64,000 nt of DNA from an uncultured Devosia sp. (GCF_963517015.1 NZ_CAUQDV010000001.1:2548001-2612000); one strand, 5' to 3'; shown: positions 35,401 to 44,247, counted from the first letter of the stretch. Translations and numbers: made by a program. The notes: generated from the letters alone by a model not told the origin.

Positions 35401-35428
35401 GGAGCGCCCAAGGCGCGGGAGAGAAGAA

Positions 35429-36346
35429 GTGAAAGCCAAACTTGGCATGTCGCCGATTGCGTGGTGGAACGACGATCTGGTCGAACTCAGCGATGACGTA
35501 TCCCTGGAGGAATGCCTGCGGCAGTCGCGCTCGGCGGGCTTTACCGGCATGGAAAAGGGCCGGCGCTTCCCTGACGATCCGGCGGTGATGCTGCCCATTC
35601 TCAAGGCGGCAGACGTGACGCTGTGTGGCGGCTGGTTTTCGGGCACGCTGGTCGACGAGGATCTGTCGGTCAACAAGGACCGCATCGCGCCGATGGTGGA
35701 ACTGTTCAAGGCGGTCAACGCGCCATGCATCGTTTATGGCGAAGTGGGCCGCTCGGTGCAGGGCAAGCGCGACGTGCCGCTGGCGCAGAAGCCAAAGCTC
35801 AGCGATGACGAGATGAAGGCGTATGCCCGCAAGGTCACCGAATTTGGCGAGTGGTGCGCCGACCAGGGCATGCCCTTGTCCTATCACCATCATATGGCGG
35901 CCGTGGTGGAGACCGAGCCGGAGCTCGACGCCTTCATGAAGCACTCCGGCGAAGGCATTCCGCTGTTGCTGGACGCGGGGCACCTGGCCTTTGCCGGTGG
36001 CGACGTATTGCGCGCGATCGACAATCACCACGCCCGTATCAACCATGTGCATGTGAAGGACATTCGCCGGTCGGTGGTGGATGGGCTGGATCGCAGCAAG
36101 CAGAGCTTTCTCGATGCGGTTGCGCTGGGTGCCTTTACCGTGCCGGGCGATGGGTCGCTCGATTTCGGCGCCATTGTGCAGCGGCTGGCCGATTATGGCT
36201 ACGAGGGGTGGTTTGTCGTCGAGGCCGAGCAGGACCCCGTCGCCAATCCGCCGCTCAGGATGGCGCAGGTGGGCCACAAGGAGCTGATGCGCGTGATGAC
36301 GGCGGCCGGCTATACTGTCGAGACGCAGGGCTTCCCCAAAGCCTAG
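35429..36346 (+). CDS. iolE: Myo-inosose-2 dehydratase
   Basis: 305 aa from a GTG with GAGAGAAG upstream; KAKLGMSPIAWWNDDL is the standard IolE beginning. TIM barrel of the xylose-isomerase-like family, with metal-site strands visible: LSYHHHMAAVVE, LLLDAGHLAFAGGD, INHVHVKDIR and WFVVEAEQDP. It converts 2-keto-myo-inositol to the trihydroxycyclohexane dione used by IolD. It follows iolD in the operon, separated by repeat C. Confidence 0.95.
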   Translation: MKAKLGMSPIAWWNDDLVELSDDVSLEECLRQSRSAGFTGMEKGRRFPDDPAVMLPILKAADVTLCGGWFSGTLVDEDLSVNKDRIAPMVELFKAVNAPCIVYGEVGRSVQGKRDVPLAQKPKLSDDEMKAYARKVTEFGEWCADQGMPLSYHHHMAAVVETEPELDAFMKHSGEGIPLLLDAGHLAFAGGDVLRAIDNHHARINHVHVKDIRRSVVDGLDRSKQSFLDAVALGAFTVPGDGSLDFGAIVQRLADYGYEGWFVVEAEQDPVANPPLRMAQVGHKELMRVMTAAGYTVETQGFPKA

Positions 36347-36385
36347 TATTTGGTAGAAGGGCCGCATTCATCTGGAGGATAGAGC

Positions 36386-36637
36386 GTGGCCCTCAAGCCC
36401 AATGACGTGACCTGGTTCAAGCCCCTGTGGCGACGCGTTGCCGTGACGGCGTTTCTTTCCGTGTGGTGCGCATGGGAATGGCTGTGGAACCAGGAGCCGT
36501 TCTGGGGCGTGCTGGTCGGCGCGGCGCTGGCCTACTCGCTCTATAATTTCTTCTACGCCTTCCCCAAAGAGGAGACCGCCGATGAGCCAATCCCACCTGC
36601 TGAGCAAGCCGACAGCGAAGACGGGCCTCGTACATGA
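36386..36637 (+). CDS. Small membrane protein, DUF3329-like
   Basis: 83 aa. MALKPNDVTWFKPLWRRV is followed by two closely spaced hydrophobic stretches (AVTAFLSVWCAWEWLW, FWGVLVGAALAYSLYNFFY) and an acidic tail (PKEETADEPIPPAEQADSED). GGAGG lies 13 bases before the ATG. It sits between iolE and iolB and overlaps the iolB start by 56 bases in another frame, so it is translated from the iol operon. It resembles the short membrane proteins of the DUF3329 type seen in rhizobial operons; function unknown. Confidence 0.7.
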   Translation: MALKPNDVTWFKPLWRRVAVTAFLSVWCAWEWLWNQEPFWGVLVGAALAYSLYNFFYAFPKEETADEPIPPAEQADSEDGPRT

Positions 36638-37382
36638 CATAACGCCCGCCTCGGCCGGCTGGGCCCATGTCGGATTCGCGCTGCACAGACTGAGCGAAGG
36701 CGAAGTGACGGGCGGATCTGCCGGCGATCAGGAGTTGTGCCTGGTGCTGGTCAGTGGCAAGGCGCGGATTTGCGTCGATGGGCAGGATTTCGGAGAACTG
36801 GGCGAACGCATGTCGCCTTTCGAGGGCGCACCCTGGGCGGTCTATGTGCCCAAGGGCAGCCAATGGGCGGCCGATGCAACGACGGCGCTGGAACTGGCCG
36901 TTTGCGCGGCGCCGGGCGCTGGCGACTACACGGCGCAGGTTATTGCGCCGGGCCGGCATCCGCGCATCACTCGCGGCAAGGGCGCCAATGTGCGCCATGT
37001 CTACAACATCATGCCGGAAGACGACGGCGCGGCGCATTCCCTGCTGGTGGTAGAAGTGATCACGCCGCAGGGCAATACTTCGTCCTATCCGCCGCACAAG
37101 CATGACCAGGACGACCTGCCCAATGAGAGTTTCCTGGAAGAAACCTACTATCACCGGCTGAACCCGCCGCAAGGCTTTGCCTTCCAGCGCGTCTACACCG
37201 ATGATCGCTCGCTGGATGAAGCCATGGCGGTAGAGGATGGCGACGTGACACTGGTGCCGCGGGGCTATCATCCGGTGGCGACGACGGCAGGCTATGACCT
37301 TTATTATCTCAACGTGATGGCCGGGCCAAAGCGGGTGTGGAAATTCCACAATGCGGCCGAGCATGAATGGCTGCTGAAGTAG
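36582..37382 (+). CDS. iolB: 5-deoxy-glucuronate isomerase
   Basis: 266 aa, two-cupin KduI/IolB family enzyme converting 5-deoxyglucuronate to 5-dehydro-2-deoxygluconate, the substrate of IolC. Family features are the N-terminal LLSKPTAKTGLVHDITPASAGWAHVGFALHRL and the metal-binding cupin segment SSYPPHKHDQDDLPNESFLEETYYHR (His residues near 167-169), then YHPVATTAGYDLYYLNVMAGPKR. The start overlaps the upstream small membrane gene. Last gene of the plus-strand iol operon, followed by a terminator. Confidence 0.96.
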   Translation: MSQSHLLSKPTAKTGLVHDITPASAGWAHVGFALHRLSEGEVTGGSAGDQELCLVLVSGKARICVDGQDFGELGERMSPFEGAPWAVYVPKGSQWAADATTALELAVCAAPGAGDYTAQVIAPGRHPRITRGKGANVRHVYNIMPEDDGAAHSLLVVEVITPQGNTSSYPPHKHDQDDLPNESFLEETYYHRLNPPQGFAFQRVYTDDRSLDEAMAVEDGDVTLVPRGYHPVATTAGYDLYYLNVMAGPKRVWKFHNAAEHEWLLK

Positions 37383-37451
37383 TCAGGCGAAGGCACTCTT
37401 CCTATCGAGAGTTGGCTTCGTCCCGATCAAACTTATAGTCGGCTGGCAGCA

Positions 37452-37476
37452 AAAAGGGCGCTCTTGGCGCCCTTTT
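37452..37476. terminator. Bidirectional terminator between iolB and iolG
   Basis: AAAAGGGCGC (37452-37461), a short loop, GCGCCCTTTT (37467-37476): a GC-rich stem flanked by A and T tracts between two convergent genes. Confidence 0.85.
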
Positions 37477-37497
37477 CGTTGGACTGCTGCGGGAGGA

Positions 37498-38535
37498 TCA
37501 GCGGCCCTGGAAGGTGGATTTGTCGGCGAGGGCGCCAGTGATTTCGCTGACTTTGACCGCGCGGCCTTCCCCGGCGGATTTGACTGCCGCGTCGGCGAGG
37601 GCGAGCGCGATGAGGCCGTCGAGGCCGCTGGGGGATGCCGGGGACTTGGCTTGCACGGCATCGATGAAGGTCGCGATTTCGCGGGCATAGGCCTCGGTGT
37701 AGCGGGTCATGAAGAAATCGTGCAGCGGCGGGCGGGTGTAGCCGGCGGCATTGGCGACTTCGATGGAGACCGGACGCTGGTTCTCGGCGGAGACGGCGCC
37801 CTTCGAGCCATGCACCTCGATACGCTGGTCGTAGCCATAGGTGGCGCGGCGGGAGTTGGAGATGGTGGCGTGCTTGCCCGAGGCGGTGGAGAGCATGACC
37901 GAGACCGAGTCATAGTCGCCGGCATCGCCGATGGCCTTGTCGACAAGGACAGAAGCCTGGGCGGAGACGGTGTCGATTTCTTCGCCGAGCAGGAAGCGCG
38001 CCATGTCGAAATCGTGGATGGTCATGTCGCGGAAAATGCCGCCGGAGCGCTTTATATAGTCGACCGGGGGGGCGCCGGGATCGCGCGAGACGATGGTGAC
38101 CATTTCCACGGTGCCGATCTCGCCCTTGCTGATGACGTCGTGGACGGCCTGGAAATGGGGATCGAAGCGCCGGTTAAAGCCAACCATCAGCGTGGCGCCT
38201 TCGGCATCGACCACCTTGAGGCAGGCTTTCACGCGCTCGACATCGAGGTCGATCGGCTTTTCGCAGAAGATCGCCTTGCCGGCCCTGGCGAACTGCTCGA
38301 TCAGATCGGCATGGGTATCGGTGGGTGTGCAGATGACGACCGCGTCGATATCGGACGCCTTGAGGATGGCATCGATGCTGCGCACTTCGGCGCCATATTG
38401 AGTGGCGAGGTCGGTGGCAGCCTTCTCAAAGGCATCGGCCACGGCAACGAGTTGGGCCTTGTTGCTGGAAGTGATGGCCTTGGCATGCACCTTGCCGATG
38501 CGGCCGGCGCCGAGCAGGCCGAAACGAACAGTCAT
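37498..38535 (-). CDS. iolG: Inositol 2-dehydrogenase
   Basis: 345 aa, Gfo/Idh/MocA family. Rossmann motif VRFGLLGAGRIGKVHAKAI at the N-terminus, EKP motif in IFCEKPIDLD (about 93-102), and FRDMTIHDFDMARFLLGEE (about 168-186) carrying the catalytic Asp/His. It oxidises myo-inositol to 2-keto-myo-inositol with NAD+, the first step of the pathway. It is the last gene of the minus-strand transport operon, 45 bases after the permease gene. Confidence 0.93.
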   Translation of the reverse strand: MTVRFGLLGAGRIGKVHAKAITSSNKAQLVAVADAFEKAATDLATQYGAEVRSIDAILKASDIDAVVICTPTDTHADLIEQFARAGKAIFCEKPIDLDVERVKACLKVVDAEGATLMVGFNRRFDPHFQAVHDVISKGEIGTVEMVTIVSRDPGAPPVDYIKRSGGIFRDMTIHDFDMARFLLGEEIDTVSAQASVLVDKAIGDAGDYDSVSVMLSTASGKHATISNSRRATYGYDQRIEVHGSKGAVSAENQRPVSIEVANAAGYTRPPLHDFFMTRYTEAYAREIATFIDAVQAKSPASPSGLDGLIALALADAAVKSAGEGRAVKVSEITGALADKSTFQGR

Positions 38536-38580
38536 TTTAGTCTCCGATAGAAGCGCCGGGAGGGGCGCGGTAAATAAGGA

Positions 38581-39597
38581 TCAGACCTTCTTGCGCTTGT
38601 TCTGGCGGTATTGGTCGGCCACCACGGCAGCAACGATGATCATGCCCTTGATGATTTCCTGATAGTAGGCATCGATGCGCAGGAAGGTGAAGCCCGAGGT
38701 CATGGTACCCAGGATCACCGTACCGATGACTGTGCCGGTAATGCGGCCCTTGCCACCCGAAAGCGAGGTGCCGCCGATGACGGCAGCGGCGATGGCGTCG
38801 AGTTCATACATGACACCCATGCCCGCCTGAGCCGTCTGGGCGCGGGCTGCGGTGACGAGACCGGCGAGGCCCGCCAGCATGCCGGCGATCGCATAGACCT
38901 TGATCAGGTGCTTTTCGATATTGATGCCGGAGACGCGGGCGGCCTGCAGGTTGGCGCCGATGGCATAAGTGAACTTGCCATAGCGGGTGTAGCGCAGGGC
39001 GATGTGGAAGATCAGCGCGACGCCGAGGAAGATGACCACGGGCCAGATGGAATAGCCAATGGCGTTGAATTCTGGCGTGAGACCGGAGACCGGCTGGCCC
39101 TTGGTGTACCATTTGGCGACGCCACGGGCCGAGACCATCATGCCCAGCGTGGCGATGAAGGGCGGGATCTTGGTGTAGGAAATCAGCGAGCCATTGACGA
39201 TGCCGGCAAGAGTGCCGATGGCGAGACCGATGGCGATCGGGATGACCACCGGCAGACCGACGAGAGCCGGATAGACCGGCCGCGCCCAGTCGGCGCTCTG
39301 GGCAAAGCTGGCGGCGATCATGGCCGTCATGCCAACGACCGAGCCAGAGCTGAGATCAATGCCGCCGGTGATGATCACCTGGGTGACGCCCACGGCGATG
39401 ATGCCAACCACCGACACCTGCAGGATCATGATGGTCAGGCGCTGCTGGTTCATCAGGAAGGACTGGCCAACAAAGATCCAGCCAAGGGCCTCGAAGGTAA
39501 GGGCGATGCCGGCGAGGACGAGAAGGATGGACAACTCGGTCGGCAGCTTCCGCTTGCGGGTGCGCGGGGGTGCGAGGCTTTCGGAAGTGGTGGTCAT
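38581..39597 (-). CDS. Sugar/inositol ABC transporter permease (RbsC family)
   Basis: 338 aa from the ATG at 39597, which has GGGGAGGA upstream; the frame to 39708 is rejected for lack of a ribosome site. About ten hydrophobic segments, with the family region ITGGIDLSSGSVVGMTAMIAA and GGTSLSGGKGRITGTVIGTVILG near the C-terminus. It forms the membrane channel with the ATPase encoded just upstream (37-base gap). The surrounding genes point to inositol as substrate. Confidence 0.93.
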   Translation of the reverse strand: MTTTSESLAPPRTRKRKLPTELSILLVLAGIALTFEALGWIFVGQSFLMNQQRLTIMILQVSVVGIIAVGVTQVIITGGIDLSSGSVVGMTAMIAASFAQSADWARPVYPALVGLPVVIPIAIGLAIGTLAGIVNGSLISYTKIPPFIATLGMMVSARGVAKWYTKGQPVSGLTPEFNAIGYSIWPVVIFLGVALIFHIALRYTRYGKFTYAIGANLQAARVSGINIEKHLIKVYAIAGMLAGLAGLVTAARAQTAQAGMGVMYELDAIAAAVIGGTSLSGGKGRITGTVIGTVILGTMTSGFTFLRIDAYYQEIIKGMIIVAAVVADQYRQNKRKKV

Positions 39598-39634
39598 GCT
39601 TGGGTCCTCCCCGCAGCGAATGTGAATTTTTGGG

Positions 39635-41173
39635 TCATTGTGCGGCCAGATCCATGATCTTGACCTGGTCGGCCTCGGCACGATCGAGGAAGCCGGTGGC
39701 GCGGCCATGATGCATGACCATGATGCGGTCGCTCATGCCGAGCACTTCGGGCAGTTCCGAGGAGATCATGATGACAGCCACGCCCTGGCGGGCCAGCTGG
39801 GTGACGAGACGATGGATTTCGGCCTTGGCACCGACGTCGATACCGCGGGTCGGCTCGTCGAGGATCAACACTTTCGGATTGGTCAGCAGCCAGCGGCCGA
39901 TCAGCACTTTCTGCTGATTGCCGCCCGAGAGGTTTTCAACCCGTTCGGAGAGGTTGGGCGTCTTGACGCGCAGCTTGGCGCTCATCTCCTCGCAGGCACG
40001 ATCGAGCGCGCCCTGGCGGACAAAGCCGGAGCGCAGATTGTCGCCCTTCAGGACGGCCATCTGCATGTTTTCCTGAATGTCGAGCGAAAGGAAACAGCCG
40101 GTGTCCTTGCGGTCTTCGGTCAGGAAAGCCATGCCGTGGCTGATGGCCACCTGCGGATTGGTGACAGCCAGTTGCTTGCCGAACAGGGTGATGGTGCCCG
40201 ACGACGCCGGGGTCACGCCAAACAGGGTTTCGGCGACGTTGGACCGGCCGGAACCGACGAGGCCGGCAATGCCGAGGATTTCGCCGGCGCGGACATCGAA
40301 GGAAATGTCAGAGAAGACGCCGTTGAGCGTGAGGTTCTTGACCGACAGCACAACGTCGCCGATCGGCACCTCTTCCTTGGGGAACATCTGGGTGATTTCG
40401 CGCCCAACCATCATGCGGATGATCTCGTCGCGGGTCACGTCGGTCGATGCGTGGGTGCCGATGTAGCGGCCGTCACGGAAGACCGAGACTTCGTCGGCGA
40501 TCTCGAACAGCTCGCTCATCTTGTGTGTGATGTAGACAATGCCCTTACCCTCAGCCCGCAGGTCGCGGATGATACGGAACAGGTGGGACACCTCCGTCTC
40601 GGTGAGGGCCGAGGTCGGCTCATCCATGATCAGCACATCGCTTTCATAGGACACCGCCTTGGCGATCTCGACCATCTGGCGGCTGGCGACAGAGAGCGTT
40701 GAGATCAAGACTTCCGGGTCGATATCGATATTGAGCCGCGCGAACAATTCTTCGGTCTGGCGATTGAGTTGGCGGTGATCGACCAGGCCCAGACGATTGA
40801 GCGGCTCGCGGCGGATCCAGATGTTTTCGGCCACGGTCATGGACGGCATCAGGTTGAGTTCCTGATGGATCATGGCGATGCCGTTTTCGAGCGCATCGAG
40901 CGGCGACTTGAGACGAATGGGCTGGCCGCGCAGCACGACCGTGCCGCTGTCGGGCGTGTAGATGCCGGCGATGATCTTCATCAGTGTCGACTTGCCGGCG
41001 CCGTTCTCGCCCATCAGCGCATGCACGGTACCGCGCTGCAGCTTGAGCGAAACGTCGTCCAAGGCTACGACACCGGGGAATTCCTTGCGGGCATTGGCGA
41101 TTTCAAGAAGATACGGCGCGTTCGGGACTGCCCCGCTTTCGCGGACCGCACGCATTGTCTGCGGGCTTACCAT
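39635..41173 (-). CDS. Sugar/inositol ABC transporter ATP-binding protein (RbsA family)
   Basis: 512 aa with two fused nucleotide-binding domains. The first has Walker A GENGAGKSTLMKI (about 56-68), signature LSVASRQMVEIAKAVSY and Walker B VLIMDEPTSAL. The second, from about residue 275, has the degenerate Walker A GLVGSGRSNVAETLFG, signature LSGGNQQKVLIGRWL and Walker B VLILDEPTRGID. This duplicated build is typical of CUT2 importers (ribose, xylose, inositol). Operon with two binding proteins upstream and permease downstream. Confidence 0.94.
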   Translation of the reverse strand: MVSPQTMRAVRESGAVPNAPYLLEIANARKEFPGVVALDDVSLKLQRGTVHALMGENGAGKSTLMKIIAGIYTPDSGTVVLRGQPIRLKSPLDALENGIAMIHQELNLMPSMTVAENIWIRREPLNRLGLVDHRQLNRQTEELFARLNIDIDPEVLISTLSVASRQMVEIAKAVSYESDVLIMDEPTSALTETEVSHLFRIIRDLRAEGKGIVYITHKMSELFEIADEVSVFRDGRYIGTHASTDVTRDEIIRMMVGREITQMFPKEEVPIGDVVLSVKNLTLNGVFSDISFDVRAGEILGIAGLVGSGRSNVAETLFGVTPASSGTITLFGKQLAVTNPQVAISHGMAFLTEDRKDTGCFLSLDIQENMQMAVLKGDNLRSGFVRQGALDRACEEMSAKLRVKTPNLSERVENLSGGNQQKVLIGRWLLTNPKVLILDEPTRGIDVGAKAEIHRLVTQLARQGVAVIMISSELPEVLGMSDRIMVMHHGRATGFLDRAEADQVKIMDLAAQ

Positions 41174-41248
41174 GGCCAGCCTCCCTGCCCTGTTCGGGCT
41201 GTGTGGTGAGGGATGCGCCGATTATCCGGCGCATCCAAGTGGTGTTGA

Positions 41249-42181
41249 TCAGTTGGCGTATTCAGCCATATTTTCCGGGGTCACCAGTTCGAAGGGCACC
41301 CAGATTTTCTGTTCGCTCGGCTCACCTCGCGCCAGGGCGAGAGCTGCGTCGATGGATGCGGCGCCCTGGGCGTGAGCATTCTGGAAAATGGTGACATCCA
41401 GGTCACCAGCAGCCATGGCCGCCAAGCCATCGGGCGTGGCATCGACACCGGCGACGACGACGCTACCCATGTCACGGCCGACCGATTTCAGCGCCTGAAT
41501 GGCGCCAATTGCCATCTCGTCATTGTTGGCGATGACGGCATCGAATTCGAGCGACGACGAGAGCCAGTTGGTCATCAGGTTCTGTGCCTCGAGGCGATCC
41601 CAATTGGCGGTCTGCTCCTCGATGACGCTCATGCCCTTGCAGTCATCGATGGCGATGACGTCATGCACATCCTTGGTGCGCTGCAGTGCCGAGTGGTTGT
41701 TGAGCGGGCCCATCATGATGAGCACATTGCCCTCGCCACCCAGCAGGCGGCAGACTTCCTTGGTCTGAAGCGTGCCGGAGTCGATTTCATTGGAGCCAAC
41801 AAAGGCAGCCTTGGCGGGCAGCGCATCGAGATCGGCCGGCGGGTGATTGGCGTAGATAATCGGGATGCCAGCGGCATCTGCCAATGCCGTCATCGCCGGC
41901 GTGCTGTCGGCATCGACCGCTGCAATGACAATCGCATCGACGCCCGACGCGATGAAATTGCTGACCTGGTTGAGCTGGTTGCTCGGGTCGTTGATTGCGT
42001 CCTCCACCTGCATGGTGACATCGCCCAACTCGGCGGCGCGGGCTTCCATGCCGTTGCGAAGGAGGGTCAGAAAAGTGCTGTCAAAGCGCGCCATGGAGAC
42101 GCCGATGTTTTCGGCGTGAGCAGGAACACTGAACATGAGAGGCAGCGCGGTAGCCGCCAGCAATGCTGTCGTCAGTTTCAT
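41249..42181 (-). CDS. Periplasmic sugar-binding protein 1 (inositol/rhizopine type)
   Basis: 310 aa. Signal peptide MKLTTALLAATALPLMFSVPAHA then ENIGVSMARFDSTFLTLLRNG. Peripla_BP_4 fold: IASGVDAIVIAAVDADSTPAM, IPIIYANHPPADLDALP, FDAVIANNDEMAIGAIQAL, VAGVDATPDGLAAM. It is a close paralogue of the protein encoded just upstream; many blocks are identical, but the pocket loop reads NHPP where the other has NRQP. It shares one ATPase and permease with that paralogue. MocB, a rhizopine-binding protein, belongs to the same family. Confidence 0.93.
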   Translation of the reverse strand: MKLTTALLAATALPLMFSVPAHAENIGVSMARFDSTFLTLLRNGMEARAAELGDVTMQVEDAINDPSNQLNQVSNFIASGVDAIVIAAVDADSTPAMTALADAAGIPIIYANHPPADLDALPAKAAFVGSNEIDSGTLQTKEVCRLLGGEGNVLIMMGPLNNHSALQRTKDVHDVIAIDDCKGMSVIEEQTANWDRLEAQNLMTNWLSSSLEFDAVIANNDEMAIGAIQALKSVGRDMGSVVVAGVDATPDGLAAMAAGDLDVTIFQNAHAQGAASIDAALALARGEPSEQKIWVPFELVTPENMAEYAN

Positions 42182-42236
42182 TGATCTGATCCGAAGTGAG
42201 AGTACCGGCGCATCGCAGCGATGCGCCGGAATGGTA

Positions 42237-43190
42237 TTAGTTGCTGCCCTGGTAGTCGGCGAGGTTGGCCGGGGTCACCAGTTCGAAGGGCACCCAGACT
42301 TCGCGTTCGACGGTTTCACCGCGCGAGAGAGCGAGAGCCGCGTCGAGTGCGCCCTGGCCCTGGCCGGCAGCGTTCTGGAAAACGGTGACATCGAGGTCGC
42401 CGGCTTCCATCGCGGCAAGGGCGTCAGCGGTGGCATCGACACCAGCAACGATGACCTGATCCATGGCAATGCCCGAGGATTTCAGGGCCTGGATGGCGCC
42501 GATGGCCATTTCGTCATTGTTGGCAACGACGGCATCAAAGGCGAGGCCGGCCGAGAGCCAGTTGGTGACGAGGTCGGCGCCCTGCTGGCGCGACCAGTTG
42601 CCGGTCTGCTCTTCGACGATCTTCATGAACGAGCACTCGGGCGTGGCGATCACGTCATGGACGTCCTGGGTGCGCTGGCGCGCGGCCTGGTTGGACAGTT
42701 CGCCCATCAGCACGACGATATTGGCTTCGGTCTTGCCGGCTTCGGTCAGGAGACGGCAGACTTCCTTGGTTTCGAGCGTGCCGGAGTCGACTTCGTTGGA
42801 CGCGACGAAAGCCTGCTTTTCCGGCAGGGCATCGAGGTTGACCGGCTGGCGGTTGACATAGACCAGCGGAATGCCGGCATCGGCGGCGAGCTGGGACATG
42901 GGCGCGGTGGCGTCGGTATCCACGGCATTGATGATGATGGCATCGACGCCCGAAGCGATGAAGTTCTGAATCTGGCTCATCTGCTTGGAGACGTCATTCT
43001 GGGCGTCTTCCACCTGCAGCTCGACGCCATCGAGGGTGGCGGCATAGTCGCCCATGCCGTTGCGCAGCACGGTCAGGAAATTGTCGTCGAAGGCGGCCAT
43101 GGAAACGCCGACGGTTTCGGCATAGGCAGCGCCGGCGAAGCCGGTCGAGAGCATGGTGGTGGCCAGTGCGGCCAGCGCAAGTTTCTTCAT
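42237..43190 (-). CDS. Periplasmic sugar-binding protein 2 (inositol type)
   Basis: 317 aa from ATG 43190 (GGAG upstream). Signal peptide MKKLALAALATTMLSTGFAG followed by AAYA, then ETVGVSMAAFDDNFLTVLRNG. Peripla_BP_4 fold with IASGVDAIIINAVDTDATAPM, IPLVYVNRQPVNLDALP and FDAVVANNDEMAIGAIQAL. First binding protein in the CUT2 transport operon. The Arg in NRQP at the ligand site is the usual choice for binding polyols; the neighbouring paralogue has His there. The tandem pair is probably a gene duplication with different ligands. Confidence 0.93.
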   Translation of the reverse strand: MKKLALAALATTMLSTGFAGAAYAETVGVSMAAFDDNFLTVLRNGMGDYAATLDGVELQVEDAQNDVSKQMSQIQNFIASGVDAIIINAVDTDATAPMSQLAADAGIPLVYVNRQPVNLDALPEKQAFVASNEVDSGTLETKEVCRLLTEAGKTEANIVVLMGELSNQAARQRTQDVHDVIATPECSFMKIVEEQTGNWSRQQGADLVTNWLSAGLAFDAVVANNDEMAIGAIQALKSSGIAMDQVIVAGVDATADALAAMEAGDLDVTVFQNAAGQGQGALDAALALSRGETVEREVWVPFELVTPANLADYQGSN

Positions 43191-43269
43191 TTCGTTTTCT
43201 CCTCCACGAGCGGGCGTCCGGCTGCGCCCCTTATGTTCCGGATTTCCCTTTTGCGGGAATGGTTTGCGC

Positions 43270-44094
43270 TCAGGCCGCCCGGGCCTTGAGCGCATCGGAT
43301 ATGAATTGCATAGAGGTCCTCACCGCCGCTGCCGGATCCGGCAGATGGCGCAGGTCTTCGGCGAAGGGCTCGAAGGACAGTGGGCCGGTGTAGCCGCCGC
43401 GGCGCAGGGCAGCGATCTGGCCGATATTGTCGAGACGGTCTTTGGGGCCAACGAGGACACGGTGGCTGTCGCGCATGTCGCGGACGGCAACGGCAGGGTC
43501 TTCGACGCCAGAAATATGAATGAGGCCAGTCAGTTCGGGGAAGAGGTCGGCCTCGCCGGCGAGGTGGTGATGGAAAGTGTCGTGCGTCAGGCGCAGCACG
43601 TCTCGCCCGCCGGCAGCGTCGATGGCTGCCACGGCTTCCTTTTTCGAGCGTAGGGTGCAGGTTTCGAAACCCAGACACTCGACGAGGCCAATGATACCAT
43701 GCCGGCGCAGGATGGGGACAAGGCCCTTCAAAGCCTCGGTGGCGTGGGCAATTCGCGTTGCGCTGTCAAAGGTTTGGCCGGAGTTGTCGGCGACGAGGAC
43801 AAGCGCCTTGGCGCCGCTCTCCGCGCAGTAACGGGCGAGGGTTTCGGCCTCTGCGGCACGGGTGTCGGACCAGAGGTTGAACTTCTGCAGGGCATTGATG
43901 GAAATGATGGTTACATCATTTTCGGCAGCGAGGCGCTTGACCTCGGAAGCCGGCGTGCCGTCGAGGATGGCTTCGCCCGAAATGTCGTTGCGGATTTCGA
44001 CGCGCGGGACCAGCAAATCAGCAGCAAGCTGCAAGAAATCGGCCAGCGAAAGCTGGGGCGCCGTCATGTGATTGACCGCAAATTCGAGCGACAC
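43270..44094 (-). CDS. Inosose isomerase-like TIM-barrel protein (IolI/MocC type)
   Basis: 274 aa. The N-terminus MSLEFAVNHMTAPQLSLADF and VEIRNDISGEA match rhizobial IolI/MocC-like isomerases. The metal-site strands are visible as LVECLGFETC (Glu), LTHDTFHHHL (Asp/His), IHISGVEDP (His) and LSFEPFAED (Glu). It probably isomerises 2-keto-myo-inositol or a related keto-inositol. It is the first gene of the minus-strand transport operon, with operator-like sites within 120 bases upstream. Confidence 0.82.
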   Translation of the reverse strand: MSLEFAVNHMTAPQLSLADFLQLAADLLVPRVEIRNDISGEAILDGTPASEVKRLAAENDVTIISINALQKFNLWSDTRAAEAETLARYCAESGAKALVLVADNSGQTFDSATRIAHATEALKGLVPILRRHGIIGLVECLGFETCTLRSKKEAVAAIDAAGGRDVLRLTHDTFHHHLAGEADLFPELTGLIHISGVEDPAVAVRDMRDSHRVLVGPKDRLDNIGQIAALRRGGYTGPLSFEPFAEDLRHLPDPAAAVRTSMQFISDALKARAA

Positions 44095-44163
44095 GATCGC
44101 ACCCTCCCATAAGCGCCAGACCTGGGCACTGGGCCGGCCTGATCATTCGCTGGGACAAATGAA

Positions 44164-44184
44164 ACACAGGTTCTGCACTTGTGT
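44164..44184. promoter_or_regulatory. Imperfect dyad upstream of the isomerase gene
   Basis: ACACAGGT and ACTTGTGT flank TCTGC; 7 of 8 arm bases pair. It lies between the IolR-type array and the isomerase start. It may be a promoter-overlapping operator for a second regulator. Confidence 0.35.
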
Positions 44185-44190
44185 CAATGC

Positions 44191-44214
44191 GGAATGTTCA
44201 TTCCAAAATTGGAT
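44191..44214. promoter_or_regulatory. Putative IolR operator array, site 3
   Basis: GGAA-TGTTCA-TTCC-AAAATT-GGAT, which on the minus strand reads TCC-AATTTT-GGAATGAACATTCC. The 14-base core is identical to that before iolC, and the 10-bp spacing of three half-sites is kept (one mismatch in the outer one). It is about 100 bases before the isomerase start. Confidence 0.75.
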
Positions 44215-44247
44215 GGAATGGACCGGAAATTCGGCAGAATGCGCCGA

